Source: Deroplatys truncata
Lineage: Eukaryota; Arthropoda; Insecta; Mantodea; Mantidae
Assembly (NCBI GenBank): GCA_030765065.1
Contig: CM060988.1
Span: forward strand, 200,878,565-200,942,564
DNA: 64,000 nt
Direction: 5' to 3'
Shown here: positions 47,157-56,804 of the stretch, piece by piece
Position numbering within the stretch: position 1 is the stretch's first letter
How the letters are laid out: every line of letters starts with the position of its first letter
Program-made: the position numbers and the translations under genes
The notes under the pieces: generated by a model
The model's database searches: none
What the model was told of the DNA's origin: nothing
Seen by the model: the letters and a program-made list of their open reading frames with translations, nothing else

Positions 47157-48362
47157 CGAGGGCTGTCCCAGAAGTACCCGACCTAACAAAGAAAACACAA
47201 AAATGTTAGGTAAAAACTTCTTTATTTCTCCACATAGTCTCCTTTCAGCTCGATACACTTTTCCCAGCGATGTTCAGTAGCTTCGATACCCTGTTCTCAT
47301 CGCCGAGTTCTGCAAAATAGCCATCAACTGCAGACTTCACCTCTTCATAGTTGGCAAATCTTTTACCACCAAGCCATTTCTTGAACTTTGGAAACAGAAA
47401 ATAATCAGAGGTGGCTAAATCTGGCGAATAGGGTGCATGAGGAAGCAATTCGAACTTTAACTCATTGATTTTGGCCTTGGCGATAATAGATGTGTGAACT
47501 GGTGCATTGTCTTGATGAAACAGAACTTTCTTTTTCGCTAAATGCGACCATTATTGCTTGATTTCATCATTCAAACGCTGCGATAACTTCGCATAATACT
47601 CACCATTGATTTCTTTTCCTTTTTGAAGCCAATCAATGAAAATTATCCCACGCGTATCCCAAAAAACTGAAGCCATGACCTTGCCTGCAGATGCAACTGT
47701 CTTCGCCTTCTTTGGATCCGATTTTCCCCTTTCAATCCACTGTTTTGACTGGTCTTTCGTCTTAGGTGTCAAGTTTCATCCATGGTTATGAACTCGGCTT
47801 TATTGCAGCGAAACATGGCCAAACACTCGACTGAAACATCCTGCTTATGTTCCATTGTGAGTAAACGTGGCACCCATCTTGTGCATAGCTTTCTCATGTC
47901 TAAATTTTCAGTTAGTGTGCGATGTACAGTACTTTTTGAAATGCCTACGATGTCTGTTAGTTCGCGTACTTTCAGTCGACGGTCATACAATACCATTTTG
48001 TGGATTTCCTTCACAATTTCTGGCGTGGTCACCTCATTTGGTCGATCACTGCGATGTTTGTCTTGGCAGCTCTTAAACTCTGCCACCCAACATTTTACTG
48101 TTGTAAACGAAGGATCAGACTCCCCCAGAGTAGAATCTAGCTCAGCTTTAATATTAGTTGGACCAAGACCTTTCAAATGAAAGTATTGTATCACATAACG
48201 ATGACCAGTTTTATCAATGTTTACAATTCGCTGAGAGAGTTCACTATTGATGGCTGCCAAACGATCACTAAACAACGTAGCATCGTCAAACTTCAAACTT
48301 AAGCTTTATAAGGTTGGTACTTTCTACCATAGTCATTTGTTTGAAACAACAACCGTTGTTCG
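47157..48362 (-). mobile_element. mariner (DD34D) element nested in P1
   Basis: It is flanked by TA (47155-47156 and 48363-48364). The left end is CGAGGGCTGTCCCAGAAGTACC. The right end, inverted, starts CGAACAACGG and contains AGAAAGTACCAACCTT further in, so the two ends match only in the inner AGTACCxxACC part. The right terminus appears altered or extended. Total 1,206 bp. Confidence 0.9.
47222..48296 (-). pseudogene. mariner transposase with three lesions
   Basis: The first 175 codons are open (48296-47769): HTH region RYVIQYFHLKGLGPTNIKAE, a linker and second HTH (VRELTDIVGISKSTVHRTL), and FITMDET with the first catalytic Asp. A frameshift near 47770 leads to KTKDQSKQWIERGKSDPKKA and VFWDTRGIIFIDWLQKG. 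An in-frame TAA lies at about 47552, then FHQDNAPVHTS (second Asp) and SPDLATSDYFLFPKF (third Asp, 34 residues on, diagnostic of mariner). A second frameshift near 47290 precedes the normal end RWEKCIELKGDYVEK with a stop at 47222. Few lesions in about 350 codons suggest a fairly recent loss of function. Confidence 0.9.
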
Positions 48363-48725
48363 TAGTTCTCCTCATTCTGAAGGAATTTCACATAATTGGT
48401 AAACCATAAGAGATAGACAAAACTTACTGCACAAAAAATGTAGATGTTAAAACACAAAATTTATTTCTGTCACTTTTTTGTGGCATTAACCATTTCCCAG
48501 ATATTCGTTACAATTGATCTGAATTATTCAATGGTTTGTCAATATGGAATTTGAAAGCCATCACATAGCAACCTGCATTTTAAAAAATGTGACTATCGCT
48601 TTAGCGTACTGTTTCCTGTATCTGCAACGAAATGTGTAACGAAACCTCGATTAACAAGAGGTTTTGTAAGAATACCTTGAAGAATAGTGAGCATAAACGT
48701 GATGTGAATGTATCAGATAAGTTTT

Positions 48726-49128
48726 TTGCTCTAAATCAATTGCCCACAATGGAAGAACGAAAGCACTCGGAAGTTTATCTGGCCGTTCTTTCTTCGTGTT
48801 GTTCTTGCCGCAAACGAAGAAAGGCTCTTGGCTTCTTGCTCGTCAAACAAACGTCAGTTCCATCACGTTGTTGTACAAGTGTTGCTGCACACACTGCCTA
48901 ATCACTACATCAGGTGTGGGCTAACCAAAATGTTCAGTGTGGCCTGCTGTAGGTAAAAGAACACGTAAACACCCTAACTTTTGACAACTTGCGGATTTAT
49001 TGGTTATTATTGTTTTTTTGAATTATTATTTTATATGATTACTGCTTTATTATTATTTTTTGAGAACGAAAACGTGGGAAGATGTAGTGCCTTTTGTCAA
49101 TTTTAATTTTAAAAAATCATATGTGATA
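48726..49128. other. No gene recognised
   Basis: Intronic AT-rich sequence. The ORF 48632-48901 overlaps P1 and has no domain. Confidence 0.45.
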
Positions 49129-49564
49129 CATAGGGGAGACCGGGGCAAGTACCGATGTAACAGTTAACCATTTTTAATAAATTCATTTTAAGGTAATTTC
49201 TTTTCCTTTGCATGTATTATTAGGATGGCCTTTTGTTGTACTATACCTAGTTAGATAAAATTTTATTTTGATATAATCAGAATTATTTGGTCTATTTAAA
49301 AAAAAATCGGCAAATTGTCATCTTGCCCCGGTATCGGGACAAGATGAGTTTGACCAAGGGGCAAGATGACAATTGTGATACAAGTTGAATACACTTTTAT
49401 TATTAGAAAGCATAACAGTACAGTAATTATTTTATACATTGTTAGCATCTTAATAGCAGACAATTAAATGGTTAATATGTTGAACATTTTACTTCATAAT
49501 AAATTAATATAACTTATAATTTGTGGTTTTTCATTAACAAAAGTCACAAACAAATATTCCTCCT

Positions 49565-49840
49565 TCAACGTTTGAGTAGTTCTCGTGCCACCATGTGGCA
49601 TTTACAACATTCTATCCAGTCTTCTGATGGAGGATCAACATAGATCTCATTACAAGCAGCACGTTACACTATTTCTTTGGAAGTCTGGGCTGACGTCATA
49701 GCAATCGGAAGTTCGGGCCTTTGCTGCACCCAAGCAATTCATTCTTCCCTCTTTGACCTCTAACAAAGCAGTAGTCATATCATTTCTGTCCCAGCTACCT
49801 TTAGAAGACCTTTTTTATAATTCCTAACCATATCTGAAAA
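49565..49840 (-). pseudogene. pogo-type transposase remnant: psq HTH joined to C-terminal zinc motif
   Basis: The minus strand begins MVRNYKKGLL, then GTEMI and LLEVKEG-like sequence, CLGAAKA, the start of a pipsqueak-type HTH as in pogo/Tigger transposases. It then jumps to CNEIYVDPPSDG..WIECCKCHMWWHENYSNV (read across frames), resembling the Cys/His zinc-finger end found on some insect pogo transposases. The DDE core is deleted. Stops are present. Confidence 0.55.
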
Positions 49841-49905
49841 TTCAAAATCGCCAGAAATTACTAAAATAGCCCAAAAGAGAGAATTAAAATATACGCCGCG
49901 TTATG

Positions 49906-50164
49906 GAACAGCTTGGGAAATTAAATGAAATTGAGTTTTATTTATGGACGCTCTTTAACTGCTATGGTTCTTAGTGTCCCATTCTATATTGGGATGTGAA
50001 AGACCGGTAATTTTGCTCAGAGGCCTCTTTATCAGGCTTGAGGTTCTTTTACATGCCGTAAATCTACGACAAGGGACCACCGGCTTTACTTCCCTTCCGA
50101 AGGATGCCGTGCTAAGGATTTTTACGCCCGAAAAAATCCATCGCCCTCCGCCGAACAGCTTGGG
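49906..50164 (-). mobile_element. S1 SINE, head-truncated, 12-bp target duplication
   Basis: GAACAGCTTGGG at 49906-49917 and 50153-50164 flanks an inverted S1 (49918-50152) that lacks the tRNA head and B box (5' truncation). The plus strand shows TTTATTTATGGACGCTCTTTAAC first and CATCGCCCTCCGCC last. It sits inside the pogo-like element. Confidence 0.95.
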
Positions 50165-50559
50165 GATCATGTAGCTCAAGAAAATCACAAAACGAAATAA
50201 AATGCATATAAACACAAAAAGAAAGCAGTGAAAAGCACTTGGGGCAAAATAGTGGTTGTGAAAAGCATATTATCTAAGGTATGAATGTATAGCAAAGAAT
50301 AACCAGATATCTTACCTGTTAGACCACGAGATCTTATGGCGAAGGTCTTGAAAATTACAACACCAGAGACAAAATACATGAACGTCATCTAACAAACAAT
50401 GAAATGCGGCAGCGACTTCGCGTAGGAGTTTTTAGTGTCTAACAGTGTGGAGCGTTGCAAGTATTCGTAAGGTGGTGCTACATAATAATATAAAGTTGAA
50501 CTAAGTCAGTCGTCATCTTGCCCCGCTCGTTAACTTGCCCTGGCCTCCCCTACATACAA

Positions 50560-51320
50560 CTTTCTCTCGTTATTAGCGGGTATACAAATTACTCTTACTC
50601 AAGTTTATTTTTCTATTCTACTACATTTTAATCGAGATAAAAATTTACAGAAATACCTACATTACACATTTCGTTATGTATACAAAGAGAACAGCGATAG
50701 TCAAATGTTTAACAACTGGACGCTATATGCTGCCTTAAAATTCCATACTGTTTCCATCACATCGCGAGAAACAACTGAATAACAGGACTTTAAGAGAATG
50801 ATGAGCAAGAAATGAACATTTGGAACCTTTAATAACGGATATCCCAGAAACGGTCTATGCTACAAAAACTTATTTTAAACAAATTGTGTGTTTTTAAGAG
50901 ATCTACATGTTTTGTGTAGTACGTTTTCGTCTATCACTTAACGTTTACAAGTTACACAAGTTTATACAAAATTCTCTCCGAATGAAGAGGACTTAAGAGG
51001 CCATTCTGTGAAAATTCAACATATGCATTTCATGTCATGTAAATATCTTTCACAAACGAAAATTTAATCAAAATCGTTTGAGCCAATTTTTTAGGAAATC
51101 AAACATTTCGAAAAGTGATTCCTGTAAAGGATAGTTTGGGGTGAGGGGATTTTGTTGAAAATTTCTGTGTCGTAACTTTGAAAGATATTGAACCTAAATG
51201 CAAAGTTTGGTATTTATCCTACTTTTTGTTTTTGAGTTATGCTGTACACAGTCACGGACCTTTTTTTTTTAAAAAAAAACCTTTTTTTAATTCAGAGAGT
51301 CTGAATTTATGATTATTACT
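50560..51320 (-). repeat. P1 repeat, inverted
   Basis: From CTCGTTATTAGCGGGTATAC through CAAATGTTTAACAACTGGACGC, TACATGTTTTGTGTAGTACG, GTGTCGTAACTTTGAAAGAT and CAAAGTTTGGTATTTATCC to a T/A-homopolymer at about 51265. The P1 head is lost. Confidence 0.88.
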
Positions 51321-52159
51321 AAAATAAATATGTAAGTATTTTCAATTATATTCTACAGAATTAATTTAGTAACTTTAAGTATTAGCAATTATATAATAAT
51401 GAGGATACTCTACCCCTGAGATAAATGGGAATACCGCGGAGAATTGTCGCAAGATGAAAAGAAAGTAAGAAAACAGTTGTTTTCTGATAATGGTTGAAAT
51501 AAGATATTGTTTTGAAACGGTTAAGACCAGTTAAAGAAGGCAGGCAAAAGAAAAGTGATATTTTGAAACACTGCGAAAGTTAGAAATACACGAAGAATCT
51601 AAAGGCTACTCGTAGTACAAACATTTCTCAGATAATTAATAAATCAATTTATTCACTTAATCAAAAGCTAAACTATCGCCACTAAAATAGGCCTAAATTA
51701 CCAACAGTGAGACTATAATAATTGTTTCTGATTTATAGTAATTATATAGATACTTTTGCAGCGGAATTTTGTTCCACCTGTAGCGAGATTCATGTTTTTC
51801 GGTTGGCAACACTGAGGGATCGTGCACGAAGCTCATGCGCTGTGTTTCCATATTATCACTACGCGGTAGCACGCTGTCTGTGACAGCCAGTACGTGCACG
51901 AGCGCGGAAACTTCCATACTCCCAACTACAATTTGATTTACACATTACTTCGTTCTTGCCTTCTTTAACGGATAACCCTCCTCCTTGTAGGACTTGCCAC
52001 TGCCTTGGGTCAGCAGCGTGTCGAGGAGCAAGCAAACTCTAGAACATAGCATATCAGCTGAATGCTTGGTTTGGCAGTGGAGGAGAAGGAAATGAAATGT
52101 GATGAAAGCGATGATAGGAAAATTAGTGGATTAAGTTATCGAACCCAGTATTCAGGCGG
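51321..52159. other. No gene recognised
   Basis: Intronic. The minus ORF 51693-51917 (GTTLLPR-like LPRSDNMETQRMSFV) has no known domain. Confidence 0.45.
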
Positions 52160-52650
52160 TAACGTTCTGTGGCCCATATTCAAATCGTGGGTTCGATTCC
52201 TGCGGCCGAGCTTCCTGGTGCATGGGCTTTTTCGGGGTTTCTCCGGGTCGCTAGGCGAATGCTGCAGTGGTTTCTCTCATCCCCAAAATTTCCTATCCCT
52301 CCATATCGTTCCACTGATCATTTCATTCATACTTCGCCCCGTGGAGGTGTCGGCGACTGTGTTTTGGTCCAGCGTGGCAGGGAAAAGGATGATCTCTGTG
52401 GAACTTTCTCCGTCCCTCGGGTTTCGGCTGGTTGCCGGGGTATACGGATCGCACCTTGAGGGGAGGGGCGTTGAATCTTCTGTACGGGGCGTGGTCCCCG
52501 GTCTCCCTGCCGTAGAGACCCTGTCATTGCTGTGCCATGACTCCTGGTTCCGGCCGCCCGGTGTCTCCTCTCTACTCATCCGTCACTCGAGAGGCATAGA
52601 TACAATATCCGCATTCACTGGATCGGTGCCGAGTTCCTTCCAATACACAT
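52160..52650 (+). mobile_element. S2 element, long copy
   Basis: The head is ACGTTCTGTGGCCCATATTC with B box GTGGGTTCGATTCCTGCGG. The body is GGGTCGCTAGGCGAATGCTG, GTTTTGGTCCAGCGTGGCAGGG, ATGACTCCTGGTTCCGGCCG and GAGAGGCATAGATACAATATCC. The 259-codon ORF 52062-52841 runs through it and past the next exon in the wrong frame. It is rejected as a gene. Confidence 0.85.
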
Positions 52651-52654
52651 TCCA

Positions 52655-52725
52655 CTTTGTTGAAAATCTTGGTGTCGTATCTTTGGTATTTAAGCAATTT
52701 TCGTTTTTGAGTTACGTTGTTTTTG
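52655..52725 (-). repeat. P1 remnant abutting a receptor splice acceptor
   Basis: Inverted P1 sequence TTTGTTGAAAATCTTGGTGT, CGTATCTTTGG, (deletion) TATTTAAGCAATTTTCG and TTTTTGAGTTACGTTGTT leads straight into TTTTGTTGCAG, the acceptor at 52730-52731. In intact P1 the equivalent place reads TTATGCTGTTCACAG. Confidence 0.75.
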
Positions 52726-52731
52726 TTGCAG

Positions 52732-52803
52732 GTATCTGTCGTGGAACCAGCTGTGGCTTCTACAGAATGAAACCTTCACTAATGTGGCACAACTGCGCAG
52801 TCT
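52732..52803 (+). CDS. Type C LGR exon: one LRR
   Basis: A 72-bp phase 2-2 exon after acceptor TTTTTGTTGCAG and before donor GTACGT (the only visible donor of this gene not reading GTAAGT or GTGAGT). It encodes YLSWNQLWLLQNETFTNVAQ then LRSL, with a possible N-glycosylation site NET. The 9,363-bp intron before it holds P1, mariner, pogo-like and S2 insertions. Confidence 0.88.
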
Positions 52804-52878
52804 GTACGTACGTTCCTAGAGAGTGTTACAGTGTGTGCTAGTATTGCACTTCAGTTATGTTCATGTTTTGTGTTCCAG

Positions 52879-52950
52879 AAGTCTGAATGGCAATTCTTTA
52901 CGTCAACTTGATGTCGCTTCCTTCTGGGGTCTTGTCCAACTCACATCTCT
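52879..52950 (+). CDS. Type C LGR exon: one LRR
   Basis: A 72-bp phase 2-2 exon only 75 bp after the previous one, between TTGTGTTCCAG and GTAAGT. It encodes SLNGNSLRQLDVASFWGLVQ then LTSL. The short intron has no repeat in it. Confidence 0.9.
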
Positions 52951-53029
52951 GTAAGTAAAAATGATTGTGTTAATGTTTACTGCTGCTAGAGGACTGTTCC
53001 ACTCAACTGCTATATTTCTGTTTGCGCAG

Positions 53030-53101
53030 CGACCTCAGGAGTAACTCCCTGCAACGTATACACAGCGACACATTACGTCATCTCTCCAAACTGGAATATG
53101 T
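53030..53101 (+). CDS. Type C LGR exon: last LRR
   Basis: A 72-bp phase 2-2 exon 79 bp after the previous one, between CTGTTTGCGCAG and GTAAGT. It encodes DLRSNSLQRIHSDTLRHLSK then LEYV. The split codon GT|G joins it to the hinge exon to read LEYV-YFDDF, as expected for the last LRR of a relaxin-type receptor. Confidence 0.9.
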
Positions 53102-53189
53102 GTAAGTATCCCACATTTAATTACAAATGTGCCTTCTGAGGCCCTTTGATCCCAAATATATTCTCTAGACAGCACAGCTAAATAATCTA

Positions 53190-53435
53190 AAAAATATTAT
53201 GTGTTACATTCTCATGATTTTCTCTACCCTCTACCGTTTATTAGTGGGTATACAAACTATTCTTACGATAGCTTATTTTTCCATCTACTTTAAACCTTTA
53301 CAGAAACAGCTACATTACACATTTCGTTATATATACAAAGAGAAAAGCGATAGTCAAATGTTTAACAACAGGACGCTATATGCTGGCCTTAAAATTCCAT
53401 ACTGTTTCCATGACATCGCGAGAAACAAAATAAAA
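53190..53435 (-). repeat. P1 repeat, inverted tail piece
   Basis: TATGTGTTACATTCTCATGAT, CCGTTTATTAGTGGGTATAC, CAAATGTTTAACAACAGGACGC and CATGACATCGCGAGAAAC. It starts about 90 bp after the exon. Confidence 0.9.
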
Positions 53436-53439
53436 AAAA

Positions 53440-53665
53440 ATTCTGATGTGTTACACTCACATGACTTTCTCTACTCTTGTACAAACTATTTTTACAAAAG
53501 TTTATTCTCCATATGCTTCATGTTAATCGAGATGTTAATCTTATTGATAATTTTCTTGTAGATGCAAGGGGAATTGGTAGGCTTTAAGCGATAGTCAAAT
53601 ATTTCAACAGCTGGTTGCTATGTTGAGTATTCCATTCTCTTTGCATTACCAGGACAAAAAAAATC
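53440..53665 (-). repeat. P1 repeat, inverted, second tail piece
   Basis: Begins TTCTGATGTGTTACACTCAC and ATGACTTTCTCTACTCTTG and runs to GGTTGCTATGTTGAGTATTCC and a short A-run. It belongs to a variant subfamily (AGCTGGTTGCTATG instead of AACTGGACGCTATATG). Confidence 0.88.
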
Positions 53666-54612
53666 TCATGCGTTACACTCACATGACTTTCTCTACTCTT
53701 GTACAAACTATTTTTACAAAATCTTATTCTCCATCTATTTCATATTAATCGAGATAAACATTTGCAGAAACGATCTTTTGACATGCAAAGAGAATTACAT
53801 TTTACACATAGCGACCAGTTATAAAAATATTTGACTATCGCTTAAAGCCTACTATGTTCCCCTTGTTTTGTATTTGCAAGGGCAATATAGAAATACAGTA
53901 GCCTTTAAGCACATACATGTCTCTTAATAGCTGGTTGCTATGCGCAGCACTATTCTCTTTGCCACAGATTAATACTCTTTGCATATCCAAGACAAAAAAA
54001 TGAATAACGAATTCCCATTTGAGAAAATTATTGAAAAATTTAAAGGAATAACAAGCAATATCTCGAAAATGGTTCACTCAACAAAAAAAATATACATGAC
54101 ATAAATTGTGTATTGTAACGTGGTCTACATTTTTTGTCTAGTAAAATTTTGTATATCTCTTATGGTTTACCAGTTATGCGAAAGTCGTTCACAATGAAGA
54201 ATACTTTTGGAGACATTCCCAGAAAATTCGAGATATACATTTCATTTGTCAAGAAAATATCTTAAACATGTGATATTTTAATCAAAATCGTTAGAGCCAT
54301 TTTTGAGAAAATAAAATTATTCGAAAAATGTTCAATGTAAAGGGTAATCTGGGGTGGGGGGATTTTCTTGAAAACCTTCGTGTCGCATCTCTGGAAGATA
54401 CTGAACCTAAATACCAAGTTTGGTGTTTATCCGACTGTTCGTTTCTGAGTTATGCTGTTCACAGACACACACATGGACATGTTTCCAAATGCTTTTTTTT
54501 TGCATTCAGGGGATCTCAAAACATGTATTTCCGGTGAAATCTCGGTATCGAATTTTTGGGTGGAATACAATACTTCCCCTACTTACTATACGTAGTAGAG
54601 AAAGTAAAAATA
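53666..54612 (-). repeat. P1 repeat, inverted, most complete copy (~947 bp)
   Basis: Both ends are present: ATGACTTTCTCTACT at about 53682 and AGTAGAGAAAGTAAA at about 54593, a 12-bp inverted pair. All internal landmarks follow in order, including TTGTCTAGTAAAATTTTG, GTGTCGCATCTCTGGAAG, AAATACCAAGTTTGGTGTTT, TGAGTTATGCTGTTCACAG and GGTATCGAATTTTTGGGTGG. A duplicated subterminal piece (TTTGACTATCGCTTAAAGC region) is present near 53835-53910. Confidence 0.93.
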
Positions 54613-54890
54613 AATTAGATAAAAATGAATAAAATCAATAAAGTAAACACACAAAATGTAACAAGTATAATTTAAATTTAAATCCTAAAATATATTCCGC
54701 TACTGTTAATGGAAGCCGGCAACATAAAATACCTGCTATCCAGCTATTCCAAATTGCTAGTAAATAATTAGCAAATTAAACAAGATAAATGTAAAAAAAA
54801 TATTCCGCACTAAATTACATTCTAACCACTTGTTTCCAGTAGTAAAAGTAACTGATATACACCACCCAATCTACACTTAATGTATATATA

Positions 54891-56747
54891 CAAAGTGAAT
54901 CACCTAAAACTTGCACCGCAAATATTTCGGAAATGGAAAGTGCTATTGATGTGCAGTTTTCACATAATTGATGGGTAGTCAGGAGCTCGTACATTTAGCC
55001 TATAAACCGATTTTAATAATACTGAGAAAGTGTATTTTTGAGCAAACATACAATTTTTAAATGGAACAATGCCTAGTTACTCAATAGAATAAAGGTAGAG
55101 TAAATTAGAATGTCAGTGGCGTTTGTTGCAAGATTCTAGTGCACGTGGTTTACAAGAAATCTTATTTTGAAACTTTTAAGCACCGACACTTGTACCATTT
55201 GTGGTAGCACAAATTAAAGAAAAACAAAAGGGAATTACAATACTTCTGTGGATTCTTACAAGTAAAGAGAACATAGCCCTTCAAAGGTTGTGCTCAAAAT
55301 AACCACTGGCAGCTTCAAATACACGCTTCCAGTCTGCTATGGAAAGACTGCTGCACACGTTCTAGCATTTCAGCGGAAATTTCAGAGCAGGCAGCAGTAA
55401 TACGTCGTGTCATATCGTCTGGTGTAGTTGGTACATCCTTGTAGACAGTGTCTTTCAGCCTTACCCACATAAAAAGGTCTAAAGGATTCGGTGAACGGGC
55501 CGGCCAAGGTACAGCTCCTCTTCGTCCAATCCAACGATTTGGAAGCAATCCGTTAAGACAAGCTGTAGTACTTCGTGCACTATGGGCTGGACAGCCATCA
55601 TGTTGATACCACTTGTTCCTCCTAGTCTGCAAAGGAACGTCTTCTAGCATCTGTGGCAGATGGTCGGGAGGCTGCGATGCTTGTGCGAGTTCATTGTTCC
55701 TTCTATGGACAAAGGGCCTATGTGCTGATGGTTCACTATCCCACACCACACGTTTAAACTCCATGAACGCTGACGTTACAACTGACGAAGCCAACGGGGA
55801 TTGTCAACAGACCAATAGTGCATGTTTCTGCGGTTTACCTGGCCATGATTAGTAAATGTTGCCTCATCACTAAACAAGATACATGATGAATCTGGAGTAT
55901 CATGTCTTAATGCCCATGTACAAAAGTTAACACGATTCTCAAAATCGTTTCCATGCAGCTCTTGATGGAGAGAGATGTGATAGGGATGGAGCCTATGTCG
56001 ATGGAGATAATGCAGTACACTTGCCTGACTTATGCCACTTCCACGTGCGATTGTACGGGAACTAATTTGCGGATCTACTGCAACGGCAGCCAAAACATTA
56101 ATTTCTGCCTCTTCTCCAGTCACTTGTTTGTTTCTGTTACGTTTTCTAGGTGTTACAGTATCACTTTCACGTAATTGGTTGAAGAGGTTGATAAATAATT
56201 GCCGAGATTGTTGACGTCTATTGGGATACGTTTCCGCATACACCGTACAGGAACGAACTGCATTCTTCCTACACTCTCCATACACCATGAACATGTCGGC
56301 TTTTTCTGCATTAGTAAACCCCATCTTCCACTCACGACTTACTACTTGAACTGTCACAAACTAACTGACCAGAAAGTCGCAATGAACAGAAAACACAATG
56401 CAAACAAACATAACATCGAACTAAGCAGGTTGAATGCGACAAACAATTGTCGGGGTGGAAACTTTTCAAAATACGATTTCTCGCAAACCATTTGCACTAG
56501 AATCCTGCAACAAAGACCATTGACATTCTAATTTACCCTACCTTTATTCTGTTGCTGTAACTAGGCATTGTTCCATTTAAAACATTGTATGTTTGCTCAA
56601 GAAATACACTTTCTCAGTATTATTAAGATCTGTTTATAAGCTAAATGTACGAGCCCCTGACTACCAATCAATGCTGTGAAAACTGCACATCAATAGCACT
56701 TTCCATTTCCGAAATGTTTGCGGGCAAGTTTTAAGTGATTCACCCTG
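54891..56747 (-). mobile_element. DD41D-type transposon with ~310-bp terminal inverted repeats
   Basis: The left end CAAAGTGAATCACCTAAAAC (54891) and the inverse of CAGGGTGAATCACTTAAAAC (ending 56747) begin inverted repeats that stay alignable for about 310 bp (54891-55200 and 56438-56747) at roughly 90% identity by eye. TA precedes the left end. The right flank is a long TA microsatellite. Total about 1,857 bp. Confidence 0.92.
55281..56324 (-). pseudogene. Transposase, DD41D mariner-like, nearly complete
   Basis: Starts MGFTNAEKADMFMVYGECRK, the DUF4817-type N-terminal HTH. A basic linker PRKRNRNKQVTGEEAEINVL and second HTH (ISSRTIARGSGISQASVLHY) follow, then the catalytic domain with CILFSDEATFTNHG (first Asp). 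A frameshift near 55790 is followed by DHLPQMLEDVPLQTRRNKWY and QHDGCPAHSARS (second Asp). The third motif reads ARSPNPLDLFMW where relatives read SPDLNPLDFF: six bases (Asp-Leu) are missing in frame, cutting the usual 41-residue spacing to 39. A last frameshift near 55318 precedes ASGYFEHNL and the stop at 55281. It is the best preserved transposase of its kind in the window. Confidence 0.87.
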
Positions 56748-56748
56748 C

Positions 56749-56800
<52 letters not shown>
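56748..56800. repeat. (TA)n microsatellite
   Basis: About 25 TA units directly against the right end of the transposon, which targets TA. The element probably landed in it, or the repeat expanded from the target site. Confidence 0.95.

Positions 56801-56804
<4 letters not shown>

Larger units (their letters stand above)
46800..48725 (+). repeat. P1 repeat split by a mariner insertion
   Basis: The left part 46800-47156 runs from the head (TTTGATACCGAGG) to GAACTTTTTGGAAATGCCTATTTA. The right part from 48363 continues TAGTTCTCCTCATTCTGAAGGAATTT, which is the next block of P1, and ends near GTGATGTGAATGTATCAGAT. The break is exactly at a TA duplicated by the mariner. The P1 head abuts the inverted copy on its left. 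Confidence 0.92.
49129..50554 (-). mobile_element. pogo-like transposon, deletion derivative
   Basis: The ends CATAGGGGAGACCGGGGCAAG (49129) and the inverse of TGTAGGGGAGGCCAGGGCAAG (50554) are flanked by TA (49127-49128, 50555-50556). Copies of a GGGGCAAGATGAC motif repeat near both ends (about 49322-49370 and 50515). A minus-strand transposase relic and an S1 SINE lie inside. Confidence 0.7.

Noticed and set aside
52062..52841. A 259-codon ORF spanning an S2 element and a receptor exon
   Set aside because: Its frame differs from the LRR frame in the exon, and other S2 copies do not keep the ORF.
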